From Symbiodinium natans (lineage: Eukaryota; Sar; Dinophyceae; Suessiales; Symbiodiniaceae): a stretch of DNA of 60,000 nt. The stretch lies in the NCBI GenBank assembly GCA_905221605.1, contig CAJNDS010002823.1, positions 531,001-591,000 of the forward strand, read 5' to 3'. Within the stretch, counting starts at the first letter, position 1. Every line of letters starts with the position of its first letter. Of this stretch, positions 1 through 10,426 are shown in pieces. The notes below the pieces were generated by a model that saw nothing but the letters and a program-made list of their open reading frames with translations, made no database searches and was not told where the DNA came from. The position numbers were made by a program, and so were the translations under genes.

Positions 1-69
1 GTTTAGGGTTTAGGGTTTAGGGTTTAGGGTTTAGGGTTTAGGGTTTAGGGTTTCGGGTTTAGGGTTTAG
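1..69 (+). repeat. Interstitial telomeric array (TTTAGGG)n
   Basis: About ten near-perfect TTTAGGG units with one TTTCGGG variant. The array touches the window edge and may continue. The unit is the plant/alveolate telomere repeat. Confidence 0.95.
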
Positions 70-172
70 CCTGTGGGAGCGTTGGAGTGAGCGCCTTTTG
101 GGGTTAAAGGGGCTTAGAAGGGAACCGACACCCGAAAAGAAGGGAATAAGGGCATACTCTGGGTCCTAATTC

Positions 173-268
173 CCCTAAACCCTAAACCCTAAACCCTAAA
201 CCCTAAACCCTAAACCCTAAACCCTAAACCCTAAACCCTGAACCCTAAACCCTAAACCCTAAACCCTA
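173..268 (-). repeat. Interstitial telomeric array (CCCTAAA)n
   Basis: About thirteen CCCTAAA units, opposite in orientation to the array at 1-69, with one CCCTGAA variant. Confidence 0.95.
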
Positions 269-533
269 GAATAAGGGCCTACTCTGGGTCCTGGATCAGG
301 TCTCCCCAGCTGGCTTGACAATATGTTCGCCGTCTCTGCTGCTGCAGCTGCTTCTGCCCAGAGCACTGCCAGCCTTCCTATCCCTAAACCATAAACTAAA
401 ACCCGGGAAAACCCTAGCAACCCTACAACAGCCCTAACATCCCCCCTCCCCCAGCCGAAAAAAGAACTAAAACACTTAGACCTGAACCCTAAACCCCAAA
501 GCCTATATAAAAAACCCTAAACCCAAAACCCAA

Positions 534-583
534 AACCCTAAACCCTAAACCCTAAACCCTAAACCCTAAACCCTAAACCCTCC
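534..583 (-). repeat. Interstitial telomeric array (CCCTAAA)n
   Basis: Seven perfect CCCTAAA units after a degenerate lead-in from about 485. It forms the left bracket of the LRR-like island at 618-712; the right bracket, at 719, is in inverted orientation. Confidence 0.95.
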
Positions 584-617
584 CCCCCCAAAAAAAAAAA
601 AAGAGAAAAAACAAAAA

Positions 618-712
618 AAACTGGACCTTGAGGTTGCTCAGCTGCCCAAAGCTGCGCGGAAGCACCTCGAGCTCGTTCTTCACCAGGCGCAGCCTCGGTG
701 GTTGAAGGAGGT
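618..712 (-). CDS. LRR-like coding island (possible exon fragment)
   Basis: The minus strand reads LRLVKNELEVLPRSFGQLSN followed by LKVQ, which fits the leucine-rich-repeat pattern LxLxxNxLxxLPxxfgxLxxLxxL. LRRs are protein-interaction modules. The island is too short to be a gene. On the sense strand the LRR codons follow an AG (possible 3' splice site) and end before a GT, but these dinucleotides are common. It lies between a CCCTAAA block (534-583) and a TTTAGGG block (719-803). I infer an exon or exon relic of an intron-rich LRR gene on the minus strand; an isolated fragment is equally possible. Confidence 0.4.
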
Positions 713-718
713 TGGGTG

Positions 719-803
719 GTTTAGGGTTTAGGGTTTAGGGTTTAGGGTTTAGGGTTTAGGATTTAGGGTTTAGGGTTTAGGGTTTAGGGTTTAGGGTTTA
801 GGG
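719..803 (+). repeat. Interstitial telomeric array (TTTAGGG)n
   Basis: About twelve TTTAGGG units with one ATTTAGG-type variant, following the LRR-like island. Confidence 0.95.
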
Positions 804-1084
804 CTGCTGCCTTCCGTACTCGCCGTGAAACAGACTGATTTTACGAACTCTCCTTTGCTGCTTACCTAAGCCCTGTACCCTGAACCCGAAACCTAAGAAC
901 CTTCAACCCTAAACCCTGTACCCTGAACCTAAACCACTCTATTCAGGGTTTCGGCATCTGATAACTACAAGTGCTGACCTCCCAGCTGTGGGTGGGGACA
1001 AGCCCGTTGTGGGCCCCGAAGCGCGCCTAAACCCTACAAAACTTGATGTAAAAAAAGCCATGAACCTTAAATCAAACCCTAAAT

Positions 1085-1197
1085 GTTGGGATGTTCCCCT
1101 TTTTCTGACAGTCCTTGAGAAAAGGATGAGAATAGCTTGTACTATAGTCCCCTATCAGGACTGTTAGTATAAGGGGGGACATCCCAAGCTACAAGCC
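1085..1197. mobile_element. Palindromic element, family E (113 bp)
   Basis: The ends are inverted: TTGGGATGTTCCCC with ACAGTCCT on the left, AGGACTGT with a matching ATCCCAA on the right. A related full copy is at 17858-17969, and half copies lie at 33378-33433, 35398-35457 and 38608-38660. There is no coding capacity. I infer a MITE- or introner-like non-autonomous element. Confidence 0.65.
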
Positions 1198-2669
1198 CTA
1201 AAACCCCAAACCCTCAAACCTGAACCTTAAGCCCAAATCCAGCCCAACAATCACGACCGAGCACCCCCCCCCCTACCGAGAGCACTGTACTGGGCGAAGA
1301 TCTTTCATTGAGCAACTGCAGGAATTTCAACCATCCTAAACCCTTGGCCCTAAACCATCTGAACCATGCTAAACCCTATATACCCTAAACACGTGGGCCA
1401 AGTGGCTTCTGCAGTGACCGGAGATTCCCAAAAGACTCGGGGAGCTCTCGCCTGCGTGTAGCGGTCTACAAGACGAAAAGCGTAACATTCTAGGGTTTAG
1501 GGTTTAGGGTTTTTGGGTTTTGGGTTTAGGGACCAGGGTTTGGGGTTTAGGGTTTCGGGGAGTTTTAGCATGAGAAGGGACGATGTTGAAAACAAGCTTG
1601 ATTAGGCTGCATCTGTGATCCAGGCTCGGACACGTCTTGAGGCTCCCCACCCCTTCCCCCCCAAGCCCTCCATTACAAGCCTGCCCACGGCTTCATGTGC
1701 CCACAGCCTGATGGCAATTGCCCCTGCAAGTCAAATCCGCATCTCACGTGGAGAAAAGCGGTAAGTTGACGTGCAGAACCTTGACGACACCCCTTTGAAA
1801 GGGAGATTTGGCCCTGAGCCAAAGACGTTGTTCCACTTGCTCTAAATATCATCCAACCCAAACAGCAACTCAATAACCTCACAGCAACAGCACGTCTGAG
1901 GTGCCAGCAGGTGGTTGCAGTCCAAGGACAAGCCTCTCATCGCAACAGAAAGCCAGCAGCGTTCGGCGAGGTTCAGGCAAAACACGTTCGAGGCTTGAGG
2001 TTCTTGGGTTTAAGCTTTAGGCCTTCTCGGGGCCTTGGGTGAGCCCATGGGCTTTCCGACAAATAGGCAGAGAGTAACTAGCATTACAAAATCTGAGTCA
2101 AGAACACGTGATTCCCAGCGTTTCGGACTTCGGGCTCCAGGAACCTATACCTAAACCCTAAACCTTTCTAAAACCCTGAACCCTAAATCCTAAACCCGAA
2201 ACCCTAAACCCAAACCCTAAACCCGATACAGCTCAACAGTCCTTGGAGCCTAGGTCGTTTGTGATTTTAGGGATGAAGATCTCAGCCCCCCCTCAAAAAT
2301 GCATGTTCCTTCACAAACGTGCTGCTCGCCGTCGTGGTCGGCCGAAAACCCTCACCACGCGCATCACGCGCCCTCAACCCAACCCTGAAACCCCGAACGT
2401 CCCTCCAACACCCTCATCCCGAAACCCTAAAGCCCATACCCTAAACGCGGGGTTTAGGGTTGGGGCTTACAGTTCTGTACCAATCTGAAGCATGACTTTC
2501 CAGAGTTTAGGATACATACAGGTGCTGTCTACCCATACCTGGGCAAAGACGAATCGTAACCCTCAAGCCTTCCAGCGGCCTTAGAATTGAAAAAAAGACC
2601 ACAACCTTGCATCCCGGATCGTGCCCAGAACACCCAAACACCAAAACAAAAGCTGTCCTGCATCACCCT

Positions 2670-3936
2670 CCCCCCGCTGGTAAATTTCGCGAACCAGGTT
2701 TCGGGAAGGTGAGTTCGACACCAATCGGCGCTAACTCCCCATATAGGGGTTGGGAGTGCATGCTTGCTTTTTTCTAGACTGAACAACCATTTGAAGGCTC
2801 TGCACACCCACAGCAGCGAACCAACATGTTTTACTGTTTGTTAAGGGCCGGCGTCCCGCCGGTGACCCTCCATGAGCCTCAGATTCCCGAAGAACCTGGC
2901 CAGAAGCCAGCCCTGCCCCTCTATAGACTTGCCATGGCTGACCTTAACTTCCAAGTTAAGCGCTTGCAGCGGGCTCACGCGCATTTGCTCCAGTTGCACC
3001 CACGGTATATAGCTGGAACCAAAAGCACCATAAATGTCAGAGAAAACCCTGAAGTTCGACACAGTGTGTTGGGAGTGTTGTCGCTAATTTTGCAGGGCCT
3101 CTTTTCTACGAACTTTTCGGGCGGCCACAACCATGCGAAACGCAATATTTGTCATTTCTCTCTGGTTTGTGTTGGTTCGAGGCGCAAAACAGGCTAAGGT
3201 CAGTGAAAACCTTAAGTTCAACATGCGGTGTTGGAACTGTTGTAGCTGATTTTGCCAGACAGTTTTTGCTACTAACTTTTCGGGTGCCACACCCATGCGA
3301 AATTCACTGCCTGTCATTGTTTCCTGGTATGTGATGGCTCGAGCCGAAAAATACGCCTAGGCCGGTGAAAGCCCTTAAGATCAACACCGGGCGTTGAGCT
3401 TCTTGTTGCTAACTTTCCGGGGTGGTTTCTCTACTGGTTTTTTCGGCTGTCGGGTGACCGTTTTCGGTGCTGAAAATGGGCAACAACTGTTTGCAAGGAG
3501 AATTAATTTAGGAACCGTCTTTGCTCTGTTTTTGTTTGATTTGTTTTTGTTGGGTCTAGGTTAGGGTTTTGCGTTTAGGGTTTAGGGTTAGGGTTTAGAA
3601 GCCCAACAAAGGCAAAACACGTTCGGTTAAAAAACCAAAAAAACCCAAAAACAAATAGACCTCCCCCCTGAAATCCAAGTGTCAGCTGTGTGTGGCGGTT
3701 TGCAGCTGAAAGGGTTGGGACGGTTGGTTGTTCGGGCTTAATCTGGGAGTTAAAGGTGGCTTTGGTAATGATGACCATGGCAGTGCGGTGTGGGTGGCTT
3801 AGATCCCGAAATCGAGTGACTCTGACCCCAAAAAAAGTTAGAGACCAAAAAAAAAGTTAAGTTCAACACCGTGTTGAACCTAACTTTCCGGGTTGGAAAT
3901 CCAACGTGTGTTGGCTGTTTTTCTACGTGTTTTTTC
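2670..3936 (+). repeat. Left arm of the foldback
   Basis: The arm contains two adjacent diverged tandem units, 3036-3198 (163 bp) and 3199-3360 (162 bp), and a partial third from 3361. Each opens with GTCAG/GCCGG and a GAAAxCC...AAGTTCAACA-type palindrome. The outer end begins near TAAATTTCGCG. Confidence 0.85.
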
Positions 3937-4063
3937 AGGCGGCAAGGCTACAAACCGACTCCGTTTGACCTTTTTTTTTGTTTTTTACAAGCACGCGGGG
4001 GTCAAATCGTGTCTGTCAACCCTTATTTCCCACATTTTTCCCTGAAACACGTCACACGACAGC

Positions 4064-5313
4064 CCAAAAACAATGTAGAAAAACCGCCAAAACACGTTGG
4101 ATTTCCAACCCGGAAAGTTAGGTTCAACACGGTGTTGAACTTAACTGTTTTTTTGGTCTCTAACTTTTTTTGGGGTCAGAGTCACTCGATTTCGGGATCT
4201 AAGCCACCCACACCGCACTGCCATGGCCATCATTACCAAAGCCACCTTTCACTCCCAGATTAAGCCCGAACAACCAACCGTCCCAACCCTTTCAGCTGCA
4301 AACCGCCACACACAGCTGACACTTGGATTTCAGGGGGGAGGTCTATTTGTTTTTGGGTTTTTTTGGTTTTTTAACCGAACGTGTTTTGCCTTTGTTGGGC
4401 TTCTAAACCCTAAACCCTAAACCCTAAACGCAAAACCCTAACCTAGACCCAAAAAAACAAATCAAACAAAAACAGAGCAAAGACGGTTCCTAAATTAAGT
4501 CTCCTTGCAAACAGTTGTTGCCCATTTTCAGCACCGAAAACGGTCACCCGACAGCCGAAAAAAACAGTAGAGAAACCACCCCGGGAAGTTAGCAACAAGA
4601 AGTTCAACGCCCGGCGTTGATCTTAAGGGCTTTCACCGGCCTAAGGCCTAGACGTGTTTTTCGGCTCGAGCCCTCACATACCAGGAAACAATGACAGGCA
4701 GTGAATTTCGCATGGGTGTGGCACCCGAAAAGTTAGTAGCAAAAACTGTCTGGCAAAATCAGCTACAATAGTTCCAACACCGCATGTTGAACTTAAGGTT
4801 TCACTGACCTTAGCCTTTTTTGCGCCTCGAACCAACGCAAACCAGAGAGAAATGACAAATAATGTGTTTCGCATGGTTGTGGCCGCCCGAAAAGTTCGTA
4901 GCAAAGAGGCCCTGCAAAATTAGCGACAACACTCCCAACACACTGTGTCGAACTTAAGGGTTTTATGGTGTTTTCGGTTCCAGCTACAAACCGCGGGTGC
5001 AACTGGAGCAAATGCGCGTGTTTAACTTGGAAGTTAAGGTCAGCCATGGCAAGGCTATAGGGGGGTAGGGTTTGCTGACCTGATTTTTTCGGAATCTCTC
5101 GGGACTCTCGGTCTCATGGAAGCTCATCGGTGGGACGCTGACCCTTAACAAGCCCTAAGACATGCTTGCTCGCCGCTGTGGGAGCGCAGAGCCTTCAGAC
5201 GGCTGTTCACTCTCAAAAAAACAAGCATGGACCCCCAACCCCTGTGTCAGGAGTTAGCGCGGGTTGGTGTTGAACCGACGTGCTCCGCGAAATTTACCAC
5301 CCCCCGCCCCCCC
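4064..5313 (-). repeat. Right arm of the foldback
   Basis: Reverse complement of 2670-3936. Compared with the left arm it lacks about 15 bases near 5025 (the stretch after CAAGTTAA) and a few bases near 4960. The outer end is followed by C-rich sequence and CCCTAAA blocks. Confidence 0.85.
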
Positions 5314-5376
5314 GGTCCTCACCCCATCCTTGCCGCCCACCCTAACCCCCAAAACCCAAAACCCAAAACCCTAAAC

Positions 5377-5449
5377 CCTAAGCAACTCTGAGCCCTAAAC
5401 CCTAAACCCTAAACCCTAAGCCCTAAACCCTAAACCCTAAACCCTAAAC
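5377..5449 (-). repeat. Interstitial telomeric array (CCCTAAA)n
   Basis: About ten units, some CCCTAAG. It brackets the LRR-like island at 5458-5540 on its 3' (sense) side. Confidence 0.9.
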
Positions 5450-5457
5450 TGGGAGCT

Positions 5458-5540
5458 GTGCGCTGGAGTGACTCCAAGGCGCCGAAGCTGTCAGGCAGAG
5501 CCTTGCTACGATGGTTGCGGGTGCTCTCCTCATCCGGAGC
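5458..5540 (-). CDS. LRR-like coding island (possible exon fragment)
   Basis: The minus strand reads SKALPDSFGALESLQR, a good match to the second half of a leucine-rich repeat (xLPxsfGxLxxLxxL). The frame is open upstream to about 5540. The island is short and flanked by CCCTAAA arrays at 5377-5449 and 5625-5712. It is on the same strand as the other LRR-like islands in the first 14 kb. No start codon or definite splice site can be assigned. Confidence 0.4.
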
Positions 5541-5624
5541 TTCGCGATACTTCTAGGATGGCCCTGAGCAAGGCCTCGGAAAAAGATTCCTACATATGAT
5601 GCTCTTGACCTCATAAGGGAGAAA

Positions 5625-5712
5625 AACCCTAAACCCTAAACCCTAAACCCTAAACCCTAAACCCTAAACCCTAAACCCTAAACCCTAAACCCTAAACCCT
5701 AAACCCTAAACC
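5625..5712 (-). repeat. Interstitial telomeric array (CCCTAAA)n
   Basis: Twelve to thirteen near-perfect CCCTAAA units. Confidence 0.95.
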
Positions 5713-6133
5713 GTGGCTTAAGGCCCTAGCTCAAGGTCTTCTGAGTTGGTTCTTGAGGCTTTCGATCTTAGGCTTCATGGTCAAGGGCTGGTGCTTTGTT
5801 GGAGCTTAGACCCAAGTTACACCAAAGCCCTTTAAGTGTTAAAAAAAAAAAACAACAAGCTTTAAGTGTTTAAAAAAAAAAACAACAACAAGCTCCCAAC
5901 TCGAAACCCTAAACTCATCTGGCCGGGTTTTTGCCGTTTGGGGTTTGGGGTTTAGGGTTTAGGGAAACTCATCTGGCCCCGATGCCCAGAGCTGCTCATC
6001 TGTGAAAGGCTCTGTCGGGCGTTGTCATATCACATGCTTGAGCTATGCCTGTCCCACTTGTTGCAGTACCTGCCAACAAATACTCTAAGAAATTATTGAG
6101 AATGTGGAAAATGTTGTACTACTACTATTCTTT

Positions 6134-6400
6134 CTAATATGAACGAATAATATTTTTGTATGTATTAAGATTCATCATATGAATATTCTTAAGAGTGGGA
6201 GTTGGTCTGGATTGGGGTGCCCTGCCTTTCGAGCGTCTTCTTTGCATGGCTGGGCACTGGTAAACCTTGTGGTCTGCCTGACCACACTCAAAACATCGCC
6301 GGTCCTGCCGACAAAACCAGGAAACAACTCGATTCACTTTGTGAATCCTGGAGGGTGCCCTTCTGACATGCTTCTGGACCCAGGCCTGAATAACCCGAAA
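6134..6400 (-). pseudogene. Retroelement gag remnant with CCHC zinc knuckle
   Basis: The minus-strand frame is open from about 6400 to a stop at 6134. It contains CFECGQADHKVYQC (6254-6295), an exact C-X2-C-X4-H-X4-C zinc knuckle, followed by a basic stretch (QRRRSKGR). CCHC knuckles of this kind bind RNA in the gag (nucleocapsid) of retrotransposons. There is no ATG in a sensible position, no protease or RT follows, and the upstream end runs directly into degenerate CCCTAAA sequence. I infer a truncated relic of an LTR element or LINE ORF1, unrelated in sequence to the intact element at 23.9-32.9 kb. A cellular CCHC protein exon is the alternative. Confidence 0.5.
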
Positions 6401-6852
6401 CCCGAACCCTAAACCCTAACCCCCCCCCCCCCCCCCCAAGCCCTAACCCCACAGATCATTTCTTCCATGGCTTTGGCCGTACTCTGAGGGGACCCTCTTA
6501 GAACTGCATGGTTAGTATGCGCTCGCCCTTGACGTCTGATGTGAGGGTTCAGGGTTCAGGGTTCAAGGTGTAGGGTTTAGGCTCTTGAAGTCTGCCGTGA
6601 GAATATAAGTTTTAGGGTTTAGGCCCCAGCTGGTTTAGGGTCCATAGGGCTTGGTATCCACTTAGGGTCCTAAGGCGGTCTGTGAAACCCAGCCCTAAAC
6701 CCTAAACCCTGAATCATAAGACCCTTAACCCCTAAAACCCTAAACCTGGAATCCTAAACCCTAAACCCCCAAACCCTGAATCCTAAACCCCGAATAACCC
6801 CTAAGCGCCGAGTCCTAAACCCTAAACCCGAAACCCTGAACCCTAAACCCTG

Positions 6853-6925
6853 AACCTCCAGGTTGTTCTCCTCGAGCTGCAGCTCTTGCAGGGTCCTGGC
6901 TGCTTCAGGGCTTCTTTGGCGGGTG
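6853..6925 (-). CDS. LRR-like coding island (possible exon fragment)
   Basis: The minus strand reads ARTLQELQLEENNLEVQ, matching the LxxLxLxxNxL core of a leucine-rich repeat. It is open upstream (RSPEA). It lies between a degenerate CCCTAAA block ending at about 6852 and a TTTAGGG block starting at 6931. Same strand as its sister islands. Confidence 0.4.
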
Positions 6926-6930
6926 TGGGT

Positions 6931-6978
6931 TTAGGGTTTAGGGTTTAGGGTTTAGGGTTTAGGCTTTAGGGTTTAGGG
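6931..6978 (+). repeat. Interstitial telomeric array (TTTAGGG)n
   Basis: About seven units with one CTTTAGG variant. Confidence 0.9.
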
Positions 6979-7318
6979 GGGTTTAGCCTTTAGGCCTTTG
7001 GGCCTTTAGGGCCTTCATCCCCTTCCCCGAACAAAAACCCCCCGTATCCCCTAATCAGAAAAACTTCACCATTATAGTCACATTAGAGAAAATGGGGGGT
7101 AGGGGGGGGGTGTATTTAATCCGCCGACCCTGGCGGCGTGTTGGATGGGAAAATCAGGTGAAAACCTCCCTCTTTCCCTCCTTACCCCCCTAAAACGGGG
7201 GGGGGGGGGGGGGTAGGGGGGGGTACCCGGGCAGCTTTTCCATGGAGGGCCAGGCCACCCACACCGCATAAACTCACGGACCATAGGCGGTTTCGCACAG
7301 GACATAGGGGCCTTTGGG

Positions 7319-7319
<1 letters not shown>

Positions 7320-7406
<87 letters not shown>
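7320..7406. repeat. (C)87 homopolymer
   Basis: Eighty-seven consecutive C residues on the plus strand. The exact length in the assembly may be unreliable. Such a tract can form G-quadruplex/i-motif structures. Confidence 0.9.
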
Positions 7407-7408
<2 letters not shown>

Positions 7409-8176
7409 CGTTTCACAGAGGCTCAAGCAAATCAACTTTTGGCATCCTTTGAGCTCTTAAATATTAGGGGATATAACCCTAAACCCTAAACCATATAGGG
7501 GGTGGGGGGGGGTTTAACATTAGGAAGGGAGGGGGTGAGAGGGTTCGAAGGGTGGTTACATGGTCACCTTCTTCCCTTACCTTCTCTGAAGGGTTCTGGA
7601 GCCTGGGCTCCTGGGCTTTATGGAGTATATGAGGTTTAATAAACCCGAAACCCTATACCCTAATCCCTAAACCATTACCACACTACCCTAAGAGTAGAAG
7701 CCCCTAAACCCAAAGGATCCTTAGAATTGAGGCACTTGCTCTAGGGTTTAGGGCTGAGGGTTTAGGGTTTAGTTCCGTCACCAGGGTGTGATTGGAGCAT
7801 AGTCATGCAGAGAGGCATACAAGCTTTGCCAACCCTAAACCCTAAGCCCTAAACCCTTAACCCTAAACCCTCGCGCAAATCGCATCAGCTCTGGCACAGG
7901 TCCCATCCCGGACTTGGCCTATTGAGATAGTGGTCGGACTCAACGCCATAAGCCTATTAGCCTGTTAGCCCCAAAGGCCTACTAGTCCCCGCATCATTGC
8001 CTAGAACCACGCTGCACGCAAAAGAACCAAGTTCACCACATGGTAATCCAGATCCATTCGTGATCACCAACGTGCCCAACACCTTATGCTAAGTCTTTGC
8101 CAGCCACTGAATTACCGATCCCCACACCCCAGAGCCTGAAGTTTCTTGCGCATTTGCCCCTCATTGGCATACAGTA

Positions 8177-8275
8177 CTACTATTTGCTTAAGAACTCCCC
8201 AAAAATTAAACAATAATCCCTATATTACCCTTATAAGGAACAAATGTTTTCATTTTTTGTGGGGTTCTTAAGCAA
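8177..8275. mobile_element. Palindromic element, family B (99 bp)
   Basis: The ends are inverted: CTACTATTTGCTTAAGAAC on the left, GTTCTTAAGCAA on the right. The core TATTACCCTTATAAGGAA is itself palindromic. Nine family members are in the window. Non-coding; MITE- or introner-like. Confidence 0.75.
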
Positions 8276-8321
8276 CCCTAAACCCTAAACCCTAAACGCT
8301 AAACCCTAAACCCTAAAGCCC

Positions 8322-8421
8322 GGAGCCCCAAATCCAGCATCCTCAGCATGCCGAAGTTCGTAGGCAGGCGGAGGAGGTCGTTGCCCTGGCAGCAACATCT
8401 GTGCGTTGGGGCACCAAATTT
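8322..8421 (-). CDS. LRR-like coding island (possible exon fragment)
   Basis: The minus strand reads QGNDLLRLPTNFGMLRMLDL, an excellent leucine-rich-repeat match (NxLxxLPxxfGxLxxLxxLxL). It is preceded on the sense strand by a CACAG that could be a 3' splice site, in the same codon phase as the island at 618-712. The whole island is about 100 bp, tightly enclosed by CCCTAAA (left, to about 8318) and a long TTTAGGG array (right, from 8424), so the exon-like unit sits in the loop of a telomeric-repeat inverted repeat. Confidence 0.45.
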
Positions 8422-8423
8422 GG

Positions 8424-8544
8424 GTTTAGGGTTTAGGGTTTAGGGCTAGGGTTTAGGGTTTAGGGTTTAGGGTTTAGGGTTTAGGGTTTAGGGTTTAGGG
8501 TTTAGGGTTTAGGGTTTAGGGTTTAGGGTTTAGGGTTTAGGGTT
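8424..8544 (+). repeat. Interstitial telomeric array (TTTAGGG)n
   Basis: About seventeen units, nearly perfect with one GGGCTAGGG interruption. One of the longest arrays in the window. Confidence 0.97.
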
Positions 8545-9038
8545 AATTGTGGGCTTAGTGAGCGCAGTGGAATTACAGGGCCTGGGGTCGGGCAAGCCCA
8601 CAACCCCCACACTCAGCCTGAAACGAGTTGTTTTCTACTTCAGCTGATGCCATCACACTACGGCTTCTGCCTCTTTCGCGCGTGTGCCGTCGTTTTGTTG
8701 CGATACAAACCCTAAACCCAAAACCCTAACCCCTAAACCCTAGGCCCGGAAATTACCGGCTTGGAGTCGGAAGGGTCTGCGCTCTCAATTCTATCCCAAA
8801 CCTAATCTTCAACGCCAGCTCACGATACCGCCAAAACCTATATGCGCCCTCTAACATGCAGTAGCTGTTTTGCTGGTTGGAATGCTGGCCTAAATTCTGG
8901 GGCCTTTCGGAGCCCTGGTATAGCACGAAGGGCCCAATACTTTGGATCAATCACCCCACGGGTGACCCCCTCCAAGCCCTGAAGCCTGAATCCCACATCC
9001 TCCTCACTTACGAAGGCTCCGCCCGCAGTCTTAGTACC

Positions 9039-9133
9039 CTAGGGGTCCATGTACCATATTTGGGCCCTAAAGCTATTCTATAGGAACCCCTTCAAGGCCC
9101 AAGTAGACATTACATGGGTACATGGACCCTTAG
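9039..9133. mobile_element. Palindromic element (95 bp)
   Basis: The terminal inverted repeat CTAGGGGTCCATGTACC is matched at the right end by GGTACATGGACCCTTAG. A related terminus, CACATGGACCCTTAG, occurs at about 18658-18672. Non-coding. Confidence 0.6.
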
Positions 9134-9506
9134 CGGTATGGAGCTAGGGGCCCATCGCACAACTTTACTAAAAGCGGATCCTGGGCATTGTCTTAACGGG
9201 GGCTTATTTAACGCGGGCTTAGGCAGTTGAGCTTGCCTTACTAGGATGGCCCTTAAAACCCTTTGACTAAAATATTCCTGAATACGATCCTCTTAAACCC
9301 AATAAGGGAAAATGAAAAATGCCCCAAGGGCCTACCTAGCTTATCAATTTGACATGTAGGTTCTTAGTATAAATTCCTGTAGCGGATTCTTGGGAACCCA
9401 AGTTTCGGGTTCTTACGGTGGGAGCCATGAAGCATCCTCTAAATGCGTTCAGGTAGAGTTGAGCCCGGACTTTAGGTTTAGGGTTTAGGGTTTAAGGCTT
9501 GCTTTG

Positions 9507-9582
9507 AGAAGCCTTTGCAAACTCCGATGGCCACCTCTGCCTGGAGCGTCTGCAACTTTGGCAGATGTCCTTGGGCCCCCCA
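9507..9582 (-). CDS. Weak LRR-like coding island
   Basis: The minus strand reads GHLPKLQTLQAEVAIG, which resembles the end of one leucine-rich repeat and the start of another. It lies between TTTAGGG (9473-9492) and CCCTAAA (from about 9583). That bracket is the reverse of most sister islands, and the match is weaker. Confidence 0.25.
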
Positions 9583-9772
9583 CTAAACCCCTAAACCCTA
9601 AACCCTAAACCCCTAAACCCTAAACCCTGAACCTTGACATCTTTGAAACGACCTCGGAAGCGTAACCAGACACTGATGACGCACAAGCACATGATACTCA
9701 CATCTCAGATGCAAGCGTGAGTGAGGTAACTCTGAAGGGTTGAATCTCAGTTCTACCATGCACCCGAGAGTG

Positions 9773-9827
9773 TAAGGGTTTAGGGTTTAGGGTTTAGGGT
9801 TTAGGGTTTAGGGTTTAGGGTTTAGGG
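9773..9827 (+). repeat. Interstitial telomeric array (TTTAGGG)n
   Basis: Seven to eight perfect units. Confidence 0.95.
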
Positions 9828-10028
9828 CTCTGCATGCTGGAGCCCCCTCGGCACTCCGCTCCTGACGGTTTAGGACATTTACCCGCACTATCTCGCGAGA
9901 GCCATGGACAAAAAAGCTGAGGGTTTCGGGCTTGAGGCTCAGGCGCAACATAGCGCAAGACCATGGTGCCATAGGGCTCTGCTGTTTCGGGTTTAGGGTT
10001 TCGGGTTTAGGGTTAGTATGGCGGGGAG

Positions 10029-10031
<3 letters not shown>

Positions 10032-10071
<40 letters not shown>

Positions 10072-10078
10072 GGTCCCT
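10032..10078. repeat. (G)47 homopolymer
   Basis: Forty-seven consecutive G residues. Poly-Gly/poly-Pro reading frames across it are not genes. Confidence 0.9.
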
Positions 10079-10426
10079 GCAAATCCAGCCTTGCATCGAA
10101 CCACAAGGAAATGATGAATTCCCAGCAGAGGTGCCAAAAGTTCGCGGCAACAAGCGTAGCCGGTTTCCTGGCCATCCTAAACTCTAAACCCTGAACCGGA
10201 AACCCGGATGAGGAGCCTTGCCTTTTGCTCAACATGTTCTGCTTTCCGAGGGTATGGCCTACTTGCTGAGTACCCTGGGCCAAAAAAGGTTAACCTTATG
10301 ACTTGCCCGAGCACACTAATGGTCAGCACAAACACACCCACAAAATAAAGCACCCGTGAGATTGGACATTTCTGAGTGCCTCATGATCATACCTGAAGGC
10401 CTGATGTATGAGTGTGATGAAGTTTT

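Larger units (their letters stand above)
1..2664. other. ITS/short-island mosaic, left end
   Basis: I see no intact protein gene here. Blocks of TTTAGGG (1-69, 719-803) and CCCTAAA (173-268, 534-583, about 2150-2225) alternate with unique islands of 100-400 bases. One palindromic element (1085-1197) and one LRR-like island (618-712) are listed separately. The small ORFs are short, lack recognisable motifs and often read through telomeric repeats, so I do not call them genes. Confidence 0.7.
2670..5313. repeat. Large foldback (inverted repeat), about 2.6 kb
   Basis: Two arms of about 1.26 kb (2670-3936 and 4064-5313) are reverse complements by eye, with scattered substitutions and small indels, around a spacer of about 125 bp. 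Both arms carry the same landmarks in mirror order: a telomeric patch near 3570-3600 and 4400-4440, GGTGTTGAAC palindromes, and the CCATGGC near 2934 and 5045. The paired ORFs on the two strands are mirror shadows. The transcript could form a very long hairpin. Foldback-type transposon or local inverted duplication are both possible. Confidence 0.9.
5314..10426. other. ITS/short-island mosaic
   Basis: Apart from the listed elements, LRR-like islands and the gag remnant, this stretch holds telomeric blocks in both orientations, degenerate CCCTAAA-like text (6690-6850, 7640-7700, 7830-7870), two homopolymers (7320-7406, 10032-10078) and unique islands in which I recognise no gene. The poly-glycine and poly-proline reading frames over the homopolymers are artefacts. 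Confidence 0.65.

Noticed and set aside
1-69. True chromosome end at the left edge
   Set aside because: A left chromosome end should read CCCTAAA on the plus strand; here it reads TTTAGGG, and the block is no longer than internal arrays.
3871-4420. ORFs inside the foldback
   Set aside because: They mirror one another on opposite arms and are telomere- or homopolymer-derived in part; no domain.
7078-7416. Poly-glycine ORF
   Set aside because: Translation of the C87 homopolymer.
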